Shown piece after piece: positions 28,756 through 39,225 of a stretch of DNA of 45,043 bases. A program made the translations under genes and the position numbers. The stretch spans positions 2,006,945-2,051,987 of the forward strand of contig BFEA01000042.1 of the NCBI GenBank assembly GCA_003427395.1. Direction: 5' to 3'. The stretch's first letter is position 1. Every line of letters starts with the position of its first letter. The DNA comes from Chara braunii (Eukaryota; Streptophyta; Charophyceae; Charales; Characeae). The notes beneath the pieces are model-generated. The model worked only from the letters and a program-made list of their open reading frames with translations, did no database searches and was not told the origin of the DNA.

Positions 28756-30290
28756 TCACCAATTTGTAAGAATTGGAATCCAATGTTCCCAGCACTGAGC
28801 AAACTTCCGGGAGAAGTGAATCAGAGACTTATCAAAGTAAAAATCAGGATAACCACGTAACCAAAGTTCATGTTTCAGCATGAAAAAAAAGGGCAACTCG
28901 AGACCAGGAACAGATGTATACGTTCTGGCCCAATGCAAGAAGGAACAAATGACTGCAAATTTATGTTGTTTACTCGTGAAAGAAGAGAAATCTTGAATGC
29001 TTTGAAAGATTAACGGACGATTGATCTCACCACCCTGGTTCTTGTGCCTTGCCATACACACCACTTTACATGGATCATTTACGATCATCAATCTGCAACC
29101 AATAAAATCCCAGTCCTATGACACATTCGTCTGCTCTAAAACAAGAGCATCATCATAACATGAACGAAACTCTTCCAAGATCCGGTCAACCATCGTCCGA
29201 GAAGGATGATATGACATATGAAATTTGACAAAGAAAGAAAGGTCATCCACAATTCTGCAACCATGCACCTACAACCGTTGCTTCTTCAACGACGATGGGA
29301 AGGTGTATTCGTTAAAGGCGCAGAGTAGACAAGCCAATGCAGGGCTCGTCGTGCTCCCCATAGGGATGTCCACAGTCTGCCGAAACAGTTTCCCAGAAAC
29401 CAAGATGAAGGTGTTGTCCAAATTGTACCGGAAGAACTCAAAAATCTGCGAAAAACGTATCCGAGCCCAACCAGATTCGCCCTTCCCCTTCGTCAGCCTG
29501 GCAATTCTACCATGCATACGAACCAATACTGCAGAAAAACCTTCGCTAATCCAATATTCCAAAATCCATCTGACGGCAGCCAAGACGGAGCGATGAGGTA
29601 GGTTGGAGAACATCTCTTTGATGTCAAAGGCTCCACCAATCACAAATTCATCTTCCCTCAACATTGAATTAACAGCCTCAATCTTTCCCATAATGTCAGC
29701 AGTATACTTCATGTTAAAATGCATGCTATCCGGCAATCTCCATAACAGGTGATTAACTGCTCTCGCAACACGTCTACCACCCAAAACGGAACCATCCGAA
29801 TGTGACGGGCAAATCGGACGCCATCGAGTTACGTCCTTATGTTTCGCCAAACAATAAGCATTGCCGAATGTGCCATGTTTGTTCCATCTACCAAACTTAG
29901 AAAACTTCCTTGCTTCATACTGCGCCTTACATACGGCCAACACATCCTTCGCCGAATCAGTAATTGGAACGAAGGAATCATTCCCCGAAAAGAGCTTCCT
30001 CATACCATCTCCATACACCACAGGACAACAAATGAAGGTGTCACCAATATTGTGGTCAAGCGGGCAACACACTAGATTACGCAACCGACGCAACTGTTGT
30101 TTGACTGCACATTTAGAAAAAACGGAATAATCATACACAGCCAATTCATCAGACTTCTTACTGAGAAGACACGAGGTAAAGTGATCATCGTCAGACGGCT
30201 CAAGACGTAACGACGGAAGATAGTGAAAATAATTGAAGGACCCAAGAATTTGTCGTTTGAGCTGAGACACCGGATGCTAATCTTCAGGTC
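28756..30290 (-). pseudogene. PLE2 reverse transcriptase
   Basis: The minus strand gives, in one frame, KHKDVTRWRPICPSHSDG (finger), GGAFDIKEMFSNLPH (motif A) and DIPMGSTTSPALACLLCAF (motif B, about 29370-29315). A TAG at 29267-29269 follows, and the same frame continues with HGCRIVDDLSFFVKF (motif C) and FRSCYDDALVLEQTN. After another TAG come DWDFIGCRLMI and LRGYPDFYFDKSLIHFSRKF (thumb). All catalytic aspartates (A: D in FDI; C: VDD) remain. The upstream stop near 30280 (RPED, then stop, then HPVSQLKRQ) separates it from the linker. Length and order match PLE1. Only point stops disable it, so this is a fairly young copy. Confidence 0.9.
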
Positions 30291-30299
30291 GCAACACAT

Positions 30300-31560
30300 T
30301 TTTAGAATTCTGCATACACCGATGAAAGAAATCAACGGAACTAATTCAAAAAGAAACATGTCCTTCGACACGTGGGAACAATGCATCAGCATCATGGCAT
30401 TGACATGTGTAATCGCCATTCCTAGCTACCTTCCGAAAATTATGCACCAAGTCACCTACCGACTGATTTTTGCATCACACCACCCGCATACGTCTGACCA
30501 ACATATCCATCCATACCGGTTTGACATCCAGTCTTCTAATCAAATGAGCAGTCAACTTCCTAACAACCATCTTACAAAAACGGTCATCATATACTACACG
30601 AACCACCAACCTCTAACGCACATGCACACCAAACCGCTTGTAGATCACTGTGGAAAGTATGGTACATAATCTGTTGCGGGTGCGTTTCTCTTGAAAGCAA
30701 TGAACAACAGAAAAAAACGAAAACCAGCTCACGAAAATCCCACGAAGTCAACTGTCGTCGTGACGTAGGGTGACTAAGCAACTGAACCAGACAAGGTTTG
30801 ATCATCAGAGATTTATTGCAGAAAGGAACAATCGACTCAAACAGAATAACCGCTTCATCGACCAACCATCCTTTCGAGCTTCTAAACTGGTCTCTATCAC
30901 CATTGTACACAACAATTGAGGACCCATAACACCTTCCAAGGATTTTCCACTTATCTATTAACAATGGTCCACCACAACAGACGACTACCATCCGATCAAT
31001 CGAGTTGTCCCGACAATGATTAAGTATTCGAAGAAGACTTGAGAAAGTAACTCCACAGGACGCATGGAAAGTCAACACGCAACTTTGAACAGCACTGGTC
31101 AAAGACAACCCAGATTTCTTCTTCCTCCGCAACCTCTCCCTCTTCCCCAAACGTCTCCGCTTACCTTTCTTAGGTCTATCCTTAGAGTTCAGTGCCGCCG
31201 AGAAGTGACGAATATAGAAACGCTCGGTGTCAGCTAAGTACTCATCCGTACAACCACAGATAGAAATGGCAACGTGTTTTCCCACATCACATCGTCGAAG
31301 CCAACAATAAAGACGTTCGTTTCTTCTGCCCTTACTGCTCAACGTATCGCTGCATGTCCTGTACACGTGCTCAACCCATCGTGTACCCAAATCTCGAGTA
31401 GTACTACCTACATATAGATGCCGATACCAGGGAGAAACCAATACATAAACGAGAGGACCTTTAATAACTTCCCCATCAATCCACGACCTCAGAATACAAG
31501 ATGAGAGTTTAGATGCCCAAGAAATCAACCCACACAAGATTAAGACGATAACCACCACCC
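30300..31560 (-). pseudogene. PLE2 GIY-YIG endonuclease and linker
   Basis: The nuclease reads GPLVYVLVSPWYRHLYVGST, then TRWVEHVYRTC with the Arg, DTERFYIRHFS with the Glu and ALNSKD with the Asn (31470-31190). It is followed by a strongly basic segment (KKGKRRRLGKRERLRRKKKS). The linker continues with VVVCCGGPLLIDKW to about 30590. In another frame it ends with VHNFRKVARNGDYTCQCHD and LFPRVEGHVSF (30460-30370). The last motif equals the Cys-x-Cys/Gly-His motif in PLE1. A TGA follows VSF. The Met at 31558 is only the start of the open stretch. Confidence 0.85.
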
Positions 31561-31668
31561 GGAAGAGAGCATCGACCTTCTTGCATCGCAGATTAGAGGT
31601 AGAAGAATAGCGAAAAAGAACACAAGCATTCGCAATCGACCACAGGCGTGCCGCGCTCGGGAGGGACC

Positions 31669-32760
31669 CTAAGAGTCAGCGAAGTCCCTCCCATCATCCT
31701 TACCGGCATCTTCGATGTCCTCCGAAATCTCATGTACGGCAGCTCTCTTTTCGAAGGTACGTTCCACTCTTTTCTCGATAATGTCGTTGATTGTCTTGGG
31801 TATAGTGCTATATTTAATCCCTTCCTTCATACATATTCCCACCAAATCGTCTTTCTTCTTGACAATGTTACCCAATTCCTTCCGTGCTTCTCGAATAAAG
31901 ATATCCCGTTCATTGTCTGGATCCTGTTATTCACGCGCACCGCCTTTCTGCTTCCTACGTGCAGTCTTCATCGTCGATCCTCCTGCTTCATCCAAGCGTT
32001 GTTGGAAAACTGACTTCGGCGGCTCCCGTTCACCATCACGTTTGGCTAGGTCTTCTTTCAATCGAGCATTCTCCTGTTCGGCCTCCCGTCACCAATTCAA
32101 CTCCTGCAAACGCAGTTCCTTGAGAGTGTTGACCTCCAGCATGTGCAACTGTGCAAGCTGAGTTGGGTCGACGGTAGGTCTCTCTACACTTGACTTCCGC
32201 GGCGTAGTTGAAGGCATCTTGAGCTGTGATGGTGGGGATGTTGCCAGCCGGCTACGCTTATTGCCAGATCGAAGCGCCTCCCTCTTCCAACTTTCTGCTT
32301 CCTGCATCGCAAGCTCATGCTGTTGTTTAATCATTCTCAAGGATTCCTCCACCGTTTCAACATGTTTGTTGGCCACCGCCGCAGCTTCAAGTTTCATCTT
32401 CATCTCCTCATGTTCCTGCATCATCTTAGCAAGCAACGCGTCATCCGGAGGTCTACTCGTCGAGGCACTGTCATTCTTAGCTGTTGCGCTTTGCGCCAGC
32501 TGTAACTTCTCAATCTCTTTCAAAAGCTTCTGCATTGTTGGCTCACCATTACCGTTGCTACTCTTCTGAGCTCGAAAACTTTCATACATCGCGTCTAATC
32601 TGACATTCATCGCATCATGGAGTTCCTTATTGAGAGTTTCCCTTTCCCTTTTCTCAACCAACCGTCGCTCTTCTTCTTCTTTCGCCTTTCTCAATTTCTC
32701 TTCTTCTTCTCTTCATGCTACTTTTTTTGCCACCGCCGCGTCATACCATGCTCTCATCTT
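31669..32760 (-). pseudogene. PLE2 coiled-coil / SAP-like protein
   Basis: One frame runs from about 32760 to 31669 with in-frame TGA (near 32715, 32090) and TAA (near 31928). It begins with a Lys/Glu-rich segment (REEEEKLRKAKEEEERRLVE) and alternating Glu/Leu/Ala heptad-like stretches (LLKEIEKLQLAQSA, HEEMKMKLEAAAVANK, EESLRMIKQQHELAMQ), a long coiled coil. Its end reads RKELGNIVKKKDDLVGICMK, EGIKYSTIPKTINDIIEKR, which resembles the SAP-like LQKLCKKEGVPYNGKIESIL of PLE1. The acidic tail (HEISEDIEDAGKDDG) also matches. A gag-like partner for the element RNA is likely; the function is inferred. Confidence 0.65.
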
Positions 32761-32767
32761 CCCAACG

Positions 32768-33133
32768 CTATCTTCGAGAGTGACGACGCGCTGATTCTGA
32801 TTGGCACACCTGGTTCCTTTGGCGTATTGAACTTGATTCCACGACGCGCTGATTCTGATTGGCCCACCCGGTTCCTTTGGCGTATTGACCTTGATTCCCA
32901 GATACGGCTCCTACATTCGTCTGAGGAGGAGGTGGAGGAGGAAGAGGAGGAGGAGGAGGAGCGGTAGTCGAAGGATTCGGAAGGGTAAGAATAGGAGCAG
33001 CAACAGTGTTCGGTACCGCGGTTTTATGAGGCCACCATCGAGCGAAATGATTAGGATCTCCGCAGTTGTAGCACGTGCGTATGCTAGAAGTAGTAGCCAT
33101 TGTGGATGCTGCCGACAAAATTACCGAAGCCAC
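32768..33133 (-). pseudogene. PLE2 CCHC-type knuckle protein, N-terminal part
   Basis: From ATG at 33133: a short N-terminus, then CYNCGDPNHFARWWPH, a C-x2-C-x4-H-x4-C knuckle whose last Cys is Trp here. A Pro run (APPPPPLPPPPPP) and a Gly/Gln/Asn-rich segment (GNQGQYAKGTGWANQNQR) follow. A 55-bp duplication of the segment encoding ANQNQR (32786-32894) sits at the joint to the coiled coil and breaks the frame. Confidence 0.75.
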
Positions 33134-33178
33134 TTGTAACGCAGTCTAACCTCTACGACGGTTACTCCGTGTATGGAA

Positions 33179-33783
33179 GTGATTAGTACATCCAATCGTG
33201 CAACCTCAGCATAAACAGTAACAATAGTTATCAATACACATCACATCGTCCAAGGACTGGAGACCAGACAAAAATGAAGACAAAAGGAGAGGGAGCGAAG
33301 AAGAGGGAGTAAGAGGAGGAAAAGACAAGAAGAAACACCAGGATGAAAAAAGTTCTCCCGAATGCAGCATCGAAAAATTTGAATGAAGTACAGACGGCAA
33401 TGACCCGACTAGTTTCGGTCGGCCGCCACCGGCGCTCGTCAGGGGTCTTCGTCATTCGTGAGGTGTCTAGCCTATGCAGACGTCACTAATTTATATCATG
33501 TGCTCTAAATAGAAGTCGTAGAATCCATCAAGGGACTGTAGAAATGTCTACACAAAGGGCGCGAACTAAAGCCAGAAATCGAACCTCTGACCTGCCACAA
33601 AAGAAAAAATTAATACCCCGGGACGAGGACCCGGTACTGGCAACAAAATGTACCTCGGGACTGAAACCCGCGGGTTATAACCGTCGAACAAAAAAACAGG
33701 GCCCGAGACTGAAACCCGCGAATCCTCCACCGCCAGTGTACTCCACAAGTCAACTTACTTCGTATGGTCCCGTCAAATAAACC
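33179..33783 (-). repeat. PLE2 5' pseudo-LTR
   Basis: Partner of 27955-28554. It contains an intact-looking hammerhead and, near 33615-33720, three GGGACTGAAACCCGCGGG-type inverted words also present in the 3' copy. Confidence 0.9.
33402..33447 (-). ncRNA. Hammerhead ribozyme, PLE2 5' pseudo-LTR
   Basis: On the minus strand: stem I GACCC (33447-33443) pairs perfectly with GGGUC (33406-33402). CUGACGA is at 33442-33436, stem II is an imperfect GC-rich hairpin (33435-33417), and GAAA is at 33416-33413. The palindromic stem III ACUAGU follows, with a GUC cleavage triplet ending at 33407. The loopless, self-complementary stem III implies that two molecules pair to form the active dimer, as proposed for minimal type I hammerheads of Penelope-like elements. 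Confidence 0.82.
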
Positions 33784-34048
33784 GGTAGGGCCCTTCTTTT
33801 TCAAAATCGCGTACGTGGGCCTCATTCCATACTTCAGCTTCACCACTGCCGGCCTCTTTTACATCAAAATGAATATGGCGCTATAACCGCTGTTATGCGC
33901 CAGATTCATGATCCGGTAGCGCCATTGGAGCGACGCGTGGGCCTGTAGTACCCCACTTGCAAGTCATTGGGCCGGTAGTACCAAACGACTAAATATTGGG
34001 CGGCCAAAACCGAAAAGGTTTTGGCGTGGGCACCTTCTACCGATTATC

Positions 34049-34050
<2 letters not shown>

Positions 34051-34084
<34 letters not shown>

Positions 34085-34209
34085 NNNNNNNNNNNNNNNN
34101 NNNNNNNNNNNNNNNNNNNNNNNNNNNNNNNNNNNNNNNNNNNNNNNNNNNNNNNNNNNNNNNNNNNNNNNNNNNNNNNNNNNNNNNNNNNNNNNNNNNN
34201 NNNNNNNNN

Positions 34210-34274
<65 letters not shown>
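34051..34274 (+). repeat. (GA)n microsatellite with 125-N gap
   Basis: GA repeats before and after an N run at 34085-34209. The true length is unknown. Confidence 0.97.
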
Positions 34275-34279
<5 letters not shown>

Positions 34280-36400
34280 CGAACCTACCTGGGAAGCTGG
34301 TGATGCGGCATGAACCAAAAGCCAAGCTACATGTTGAACTGCAGGGCCCGCTAGCGGGCCAATTTGGACGGGCAATCATGCGGGGTAGGAATGAAAGTAA
34401 AATAAAAAGAAAGCATAATAAGTATCGATGTATCTCTCCGTATTCTTGCGGAAGATTCATTGTGGTTTTTGCTAATTTTCTTTTAGAAATAACATCTCAA
34501 TCTCTCTGTGTGCATGGCTGAAAACTGGTGTGGATTGCCTTATTCAGGCGGAAGTTTCATCTCGACTTTGCTCACCCTGACAAAGGAAGCAACCACTCGC
34601 TCTCTCTCGCGCACAGGAGTGGTGTAGCAGTCGTGATCACCATACTGACCGGTCGTCACCATCAAGGCCGCCTCCGCCGTTTGATCGTGGTAACAATCGG
34701 GGCCATCACTATGACCTTCACTCCCCATACTGCTTTTTGCTATGTTCGCCACTATGATCACGTGCGCAATCCCCGTTTGAGTGCAGCTGCTCGTCGTGCC
34801 CGCCGCCCGGTGGTCGTCACCACTAGTTGGATCTGACAGTAAGTGTGACCAGGTACATTAATATGAAGGAGAGGGGAGGACGAGCCTGGCGCAAAGTGGT
34901 TATGCTGAGGCGGGGACAAGCAAGAATTGGGCGATGTACCTCCTCATATTTTGAGAGAAGGTTTGTTCTCATTCTTGCACGTGTGATGAGTAGTGGGGTG
35001 CGGCCATTGTCGTGCATGCCATTGACGTGATCGTGTTGATCGAAATGTTGCCCATTTAGTTGTGCTCACCATCATTATTATCAGATCAGGTTGTTTATCT
35101 TCGTCGTCATCATTATCGACAGGCTCCATGGTTGTCATCATGGCCAACATTAGCCGGATCAAAGCTGCCCGCTATCGTATCTGCAAGTGTGAAGTGAAGA
35201 TGGGAGTTGTGCTAAGTGCTACTACACAAAGGGCTTACAATAGGTGGATGTATCTTCCCATGTTCTAGTGGGCGATTTATCTATTATACGCATTTGGGAA
35301 GTAGGGGAACGAGACTGCTTTTGCCATGATACGGAGGGGATTGCAGTTTGGTGCATCAGGCAAGATACGGTGTATTTCTTCCTGTTCAATTGTTGTGGGT
35401 CCCCACAACGGAACTTAATGTTGTGTCATGCAGCTTGCTGCTATTGGGATTGCAGTGCAGCCTAGCCTGTGCTTTTGTAAACTCGGTTAGTGTTTTTGTG
35501 ACCCAACCTGTGTACCTTGAGTAGTTGCCTGTCTTCGCACGTGCCATTGCAGCTTCTGACGGGAGTGAGAATGCGTGCCTAGTCATGGCGGTCGTCTGAT
35601 TGGTCGAGATCTGAATGTGCTTTGGTAGCTGCTGCAGCTACCTTGAAGACCGCATATTGCTGATTCTTAAGTTAGATAAATGATTTCACTACCACGGATT
35701 GTTGCGCATTGCTGTACACACAGTACCTTGCGCCTTTGTTGCGTTCGTGATATGCATCGATGATCCTGCTAGGCTGCTGCTATACGCTGCTCCGTTTGTT
35801 GTGTATCGGGGATATGCGTTGTTGTGTCTTAACTTGTCCATTGCTACGCCTTTGTTGTGTGGCGCTGCTGTTTATTACATTTTGACATTGGTTACTACCT
35901 CAGTGACTTTCAGCTACGCACGGTTGCTGTGCGCACAGAGTTATGCTAAGTTTTTGTTGGGACTTGCTCTCGTCTCGAGCGAGAGCGAAGGGCTGTGCAC
36001 TATTCAAACGCACTCGTTTTAGGCTGTGTAACGACTTTCGGATCAGAGGGAACGGTATCACAGCTTGAGAGAGTGATTCAGCACTGCAAAGACTAACTGC
36101 AGCCATTTAGTTCCTCAGGCTTGCGGCTGAGCATGACTGCTGTGCTTCGTTGTGTTTTATTGCATTACACCACGTCTCGCATTGCACTTTGTTGTTGGGC
36201 ACCGTCGCTGCATGAACTGTTATAGTCTGGTGTGCTCTATTTGAACGTCAGTGTTCTAGGCTGCGTGGCGGCAGTTTAGGCTGGGGGGAGGCACTATATT
36301 GGTGAGGGGGTGATCAGGCTCTACAAGAGGGTGACTGTTGCGACTTCAAGGATCCTCAGAGGCATTTTGCTCGTCGTGACGGCTTATAGTTTGACCATCT
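34275..36400. other. No gene recognised; probable upstream part of module A copy 2
   Basis: Mixed text, with CATCATTATTATCA-like low complexity near 35070-35115. From about 35390 it contains TTGCTGTGCGC, TGTTGTG and GCTGCTG words, similar in style to 540-1340 ahead of module A copy 1. No frame is conserved between the two regions. Confidence 0.4.
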
Positions 36401-36411
36401 TACTATCCGTT

Positions 36412-36690
36412 TTGGCCGCCATAGTGGGGCCCTAAGGAGTTGAAGATTTCAAGGTCCTCCCTCTTACGCGAGTTTGAGAGCACCCTCCTTGTTTCTGAGA
36501 GACTCAAAGACCTCTGCTTCCGCCCTTCTTACTCTAAGCCTAATATGAGGTTACGAGAGAAAGGCGGCAGGCGGGACTGCAACCCGTAGGAACGCATCAA
36601 GACTCTTTGGGGAGTTAGCCCACCGATTGCGAGAGCTCAGCCGGAGCTCGGGCGGGGTTCTGGAGGCAGGGAACACTCAGGTATAATGTT
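36412..36690 (+). other. Conserved leader-like block of module A copy 2
   Basis: Aligned by eye with 1508-1795. Identical words include TTTTGGCCGCCAT, GGGGCCCT, AAGGCGGCAGGCGGGA, TGCAACCCGTA, CCCACCGATTG, CTGGAGGCAGGGAAC and a terminal CAGGTA. The CAG|GTA edge is retained although the text after it is unrelated between copies, as expected for an exon boundary. No coding frame is kept. Confidence 0.45.
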
Positions 36691-37439
36691 TTTTTTACGT
36701 GTGTGATCCCATCCCTTAAACTACACTATCCTTTGCTACTATGTGCCTGCAGGTATGACTGAGAAAGCTAGCTGTTTTTGTTTGTTTTGAATTCAAGATA
36801 TGATCTGAAAGCTAAAATTCGTAAGTATATATGAAAAACTCAGATTATTTGTATGAATTCAGAAATAATGAATGAGGGAAGGTGGGATGAAGGTACTCTG
36901 CTTGTGTTTGACTGGGTCAACCCAAGGCCGAATCCCTCTAAGTTGAGTGGGTTCAATGCTATGTTTTATTTGTGTTTGTTGGGCTACAATGGTTTGGACA
37001 ACATTGATTGACGACGGACCCAAATTATGAGGAGGTGGCTACAAAGGCGAGGCAACTTAGTCTATTGCATACTTTGTGTCTCTTTCTGGTATTCCTCAAT
37101 ATTCAGTATGTGGAGCCTCGACTGTCGGTGGTCATTATAATTGTATGTCTATTCACATAACAAATGGTGCGGGAGGGAGGAACTACAGTGTACATCAGGT
37201 GTTCTCTGGCGCCGGGCCCAGGGTGAAGAGGCTCAGGGGGTTTTTGGCGTCGGCCCAGGGTGAAGCGGTTGCTGACAGACGATGTAAGTATGAATTCAGT
37301 ATGGCTTTGGGGAGGGAGAAACTAGTATCTAGCTGTGTACCTGGCACCGGATTCAGGGTGAAGAGGTTCCTCATTTCCTCCACTATCCTGCTAAGTCAAT
37401 CCCCTGGTTCCCAGGATAATAAATGCTGGTAGAAACGCT

Positions 37440-37595
37440 CCATAATCGTCTCTGATGTATCTCCAATTCAGTTTGTATAAGGGACGCTGGACCCGATTCC
37501 CAGCAGGTGATGCTCCCCACCAATGGACGGAGCCTCTCCCAAGGTGTTAGTGGTGTCTGCTCTTATCAGCACCACTAACATTGGTTGGGGTGTAT

Positions 37596-37621
<26 letters not shown>
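37440..37621 (+). mobile_element. 3' end of a poly(A) retroposon
   Basis: CCAGCAGGTGATGCTCCCCACCAAT (37500) matches the 3' end of the retroposon at 26351-27006. A perfect 11-bp hairpin TGTTAGTGGTG/CACCACTAACA (37545-37555 with 37570-37580) lies just before ~25 A (37596-37621). I cannot place its 5' end or a target duplication. A GGCRYCGG...CAGGGTGAAG motif occurs three times upstream (37207, 37248, 37341) and may belong to it. Confidence 0.6.
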
Positions 37622-37626
<5 letters not shown>

Positions 37627-37696
37627 GAGGATTGGGCCTATCATAGGTTCGACGGTCCAACCACTTCTTTTTTTTTGGGGTTTCTGAACAGGAGGA

Positions 37697-38425
37697 TGAG
37701 CGCCCTAAGCTGGGAAGACTCAGATTCCTAATGTTTATTTTGGGTTGCTGAAAACAAGACTGGGGATATTCTAAGTTGCGTAGTGTCAGTTCTGTGTGTG
37801 TTTTCTTCTGAGGGGGACAACGGCATGAGACTGGCGTACCCCTAAGTTGGGGCAACCTAGCCATAAGCCATGAACTTAAGAGGTAATCCAAAGTATAAAA
37901 GTTGATATACATGTTATATATGCATCTGGCAGGCTGACACCCTAAGTTGGGAGGTTTAGCCAATAAGTCATGTATGGCAAAAACAGAAGGAAAGCAAATG
38001 AAGAATATAATGTGAAGGTAACCTGGGCAGGATGAACGCACCCGTAAGTTGGGGCGGTTCAGTCCTATGCCCATGATCACATAAAAAGGGCTGAAAGTTA
38101 GTGTAAAACTTTTTATTTTCCCTTTTAAACAAAAGGCAGGGTTAGATGTCTCCCTAAGTTGGGTAGGTCTGACTCTCTGCCTAAAAATAAAGTAAGTTGT
38201 AACGTTTGTAATGAGTATTTATGATTGACAATAATTGAACTGTTGTAATGTAGACTAACTACGTAACCGTTTTAACGCTATGAACGAACGTTCGCGTTCA
38301 AATCCACGTTTGAACGCGGATTTAAATTCACGTTCAAAATTGAACGCCGTTTTTTTTTTTTTTTTTTTAAAGAGTCTCTCTCTCTCGCGCGCTATGGCTC
38401 TCTCACTCTCTCTCTCTCTCTCTCC

Positions 38426-38475
<50 letters not shown>

Positions 38476-39225
38476 AGCTATGGATCTCTCTCTCTGAGAC
38501 TTTCTCTCTCGCTTGCTTTGGTTCTCTCTCTCTCTCTCTCTCTTGTCTCTCTCTCTCTCTCTCTCTCGCTCTCTCTCTCTTCCCCTCTTTCTCCATCAGT
38601 GCGCGTTTGAACGTTGTAGGCCGCCATTTTTTATATTTTTTTTTACGAACCGTGGAATTGATTGACGTGTTCAGTCGCGTTCATTGAACGCGTCGTTATG
38701 CGCGTTCATCCCGTTCAAATATTGAACAGAAAACCCACGTTCAATGAACGTGCGGTTACATAGGAGACTAAGTGTACCCCTAAGTTGGGGCGACTTAGTC
38801 ATACGTCGTATGTAACTTGTTTTAGGCAGATCAAGCGTACCTTAAAGTTAGGGCGGTCTGATCACATTGCCTTATTTATCTTAAACTTTCTAGAATAACT
38901 AGGTGTACCCCTAAGTTGGGGTGGTCTAGCGATATGCCCTTTGTTGTTGATGTTATGCAGGTTGGACGTACCCTTAAGTTGGGGCGGTCTAACCATTCAT
39001 CGTTTGTGTTTGTTTAGGCAGGTTAGGCATACCTCTAAGTTCGGGCAATCTAATCCTATGTCATTGGTAAACTTTGTTTAAGGTTGACCAGGCATACCCC
39101 TAAGTTGGGGCAGTTTGGACATAAGTTAGGCATACGTCTAAGTTGGGACAGTCTAGTTGTGCGTATTCTATTTGTTTTGCCTAGGCAGGTCAGGCGTACC
39201 CCGAAGTTGGGGTGGTCTGATCCTA
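37697..39225 (+). repeat. Array of 14 covarying hairpins (module A copy 2)
   Basis: Units have the core CCCCTAAGTTGGGG or CCCTAAGTTGGG instead of CCCATAAGTTTGGG. They start near 37697, 37759, 37831, 37932, 38030, 38141, 38766, 38829, 38899, 38960, 39021, 39086, 39125 and 39189. The best outer arms are GACTAAGT/ACTTAGTC (38766-38800, 8 bp), GGTTGGAC/GTCTAACC (38960-38994), GATCA/TGATC (38829-38863), TGAAC/GTTCA (38033-38061) and GTTAGA/TCTGAC (38141-38173). Those at 37831, 39086 and 39125 are weak. A MITE splits the array. Confidence 0.82.
38260..38762. mobile_element. MITE-like element rich in GTTCA/TGAAC with CT microsatellite
   Basis: TACGTAACCG (38260-38269) is repeated inverted as CGGTTACATA (38753-38762) with one mismatch. 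AGACTAAC (38252) and AGACTAAG (38765) just outside could be an 8-bp target duplication, offset by two bases on the right. Inside are many GAACG/CGTTC words in inverted pairs at both ends and a (CT)n tract with the related CTTT/CTCC interruptions (38372-38583). Confidence 0.6.

Larger units (their letters stand above)
27955..33783 (-). mobile_element. PLE2: second permuted Penelope-like retroelement
   Basis: Direct repeats of ~600 bp (27955-28554 and 33179-33783) enclose minus-strand remnants. These are a CCHC-like knuckle, coiled coil with SAP-like motif, GIY-YIG, a Cys-x-Cys motif and RT, the same order as PLE1. The protein similarity to PLE1 is clear but distant and the pseudo-LTRs are unrelated in sequence, so this is a different family. 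The two pseudo-LTRs are ~93% alike by eye. In-frame TAG, TGA and TAA codons occur at many sites. Confidence 0.85.
27836..34050. mobile_element. Element with 85-bp terminal inverted repeats, containing PLE2
   Basis: GGGATAATTGGTAGAAAG (27836) to CCGGCCCAAT (27920) is repeated inverted from ATTGGGCCGG (33966) to CGATTATCCC (34050). Each arm is 85 bp and they are about 89% alike. Each arm holds an internal palindrome CCAAAACC/GGTTTTGG. GA-rich microsatellite lies outside both ends. No transposase is visible between the arms and PLE2, so it was probably a small non-autonomous DNA element into which PLE2 later inserted. Confidence 0.8.

Noticed and set aside
28756-33133. In-frame TAG codons in PLE2 could mean a reassigned stop codon, as in some ulvophyte algae.
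   Set aside because: TGA and TAA also interrupt the same frames, often where Arg or Trp would be expected from CGA or TGG. Decay explains this without a code change.
34021-34521. Open frames around the GA microsatellite.
   Set aside because: Low-complexity GA/CT repeat and N bases produce them; they encode only Glu-Arg or Ser-Leu runs.
37547-38080. A 177-residue open frame on the minus strand.
   Set aside because: It spans a poly(A) tract (read as a Phe run) and several hairpin units, with no recognisable domain.
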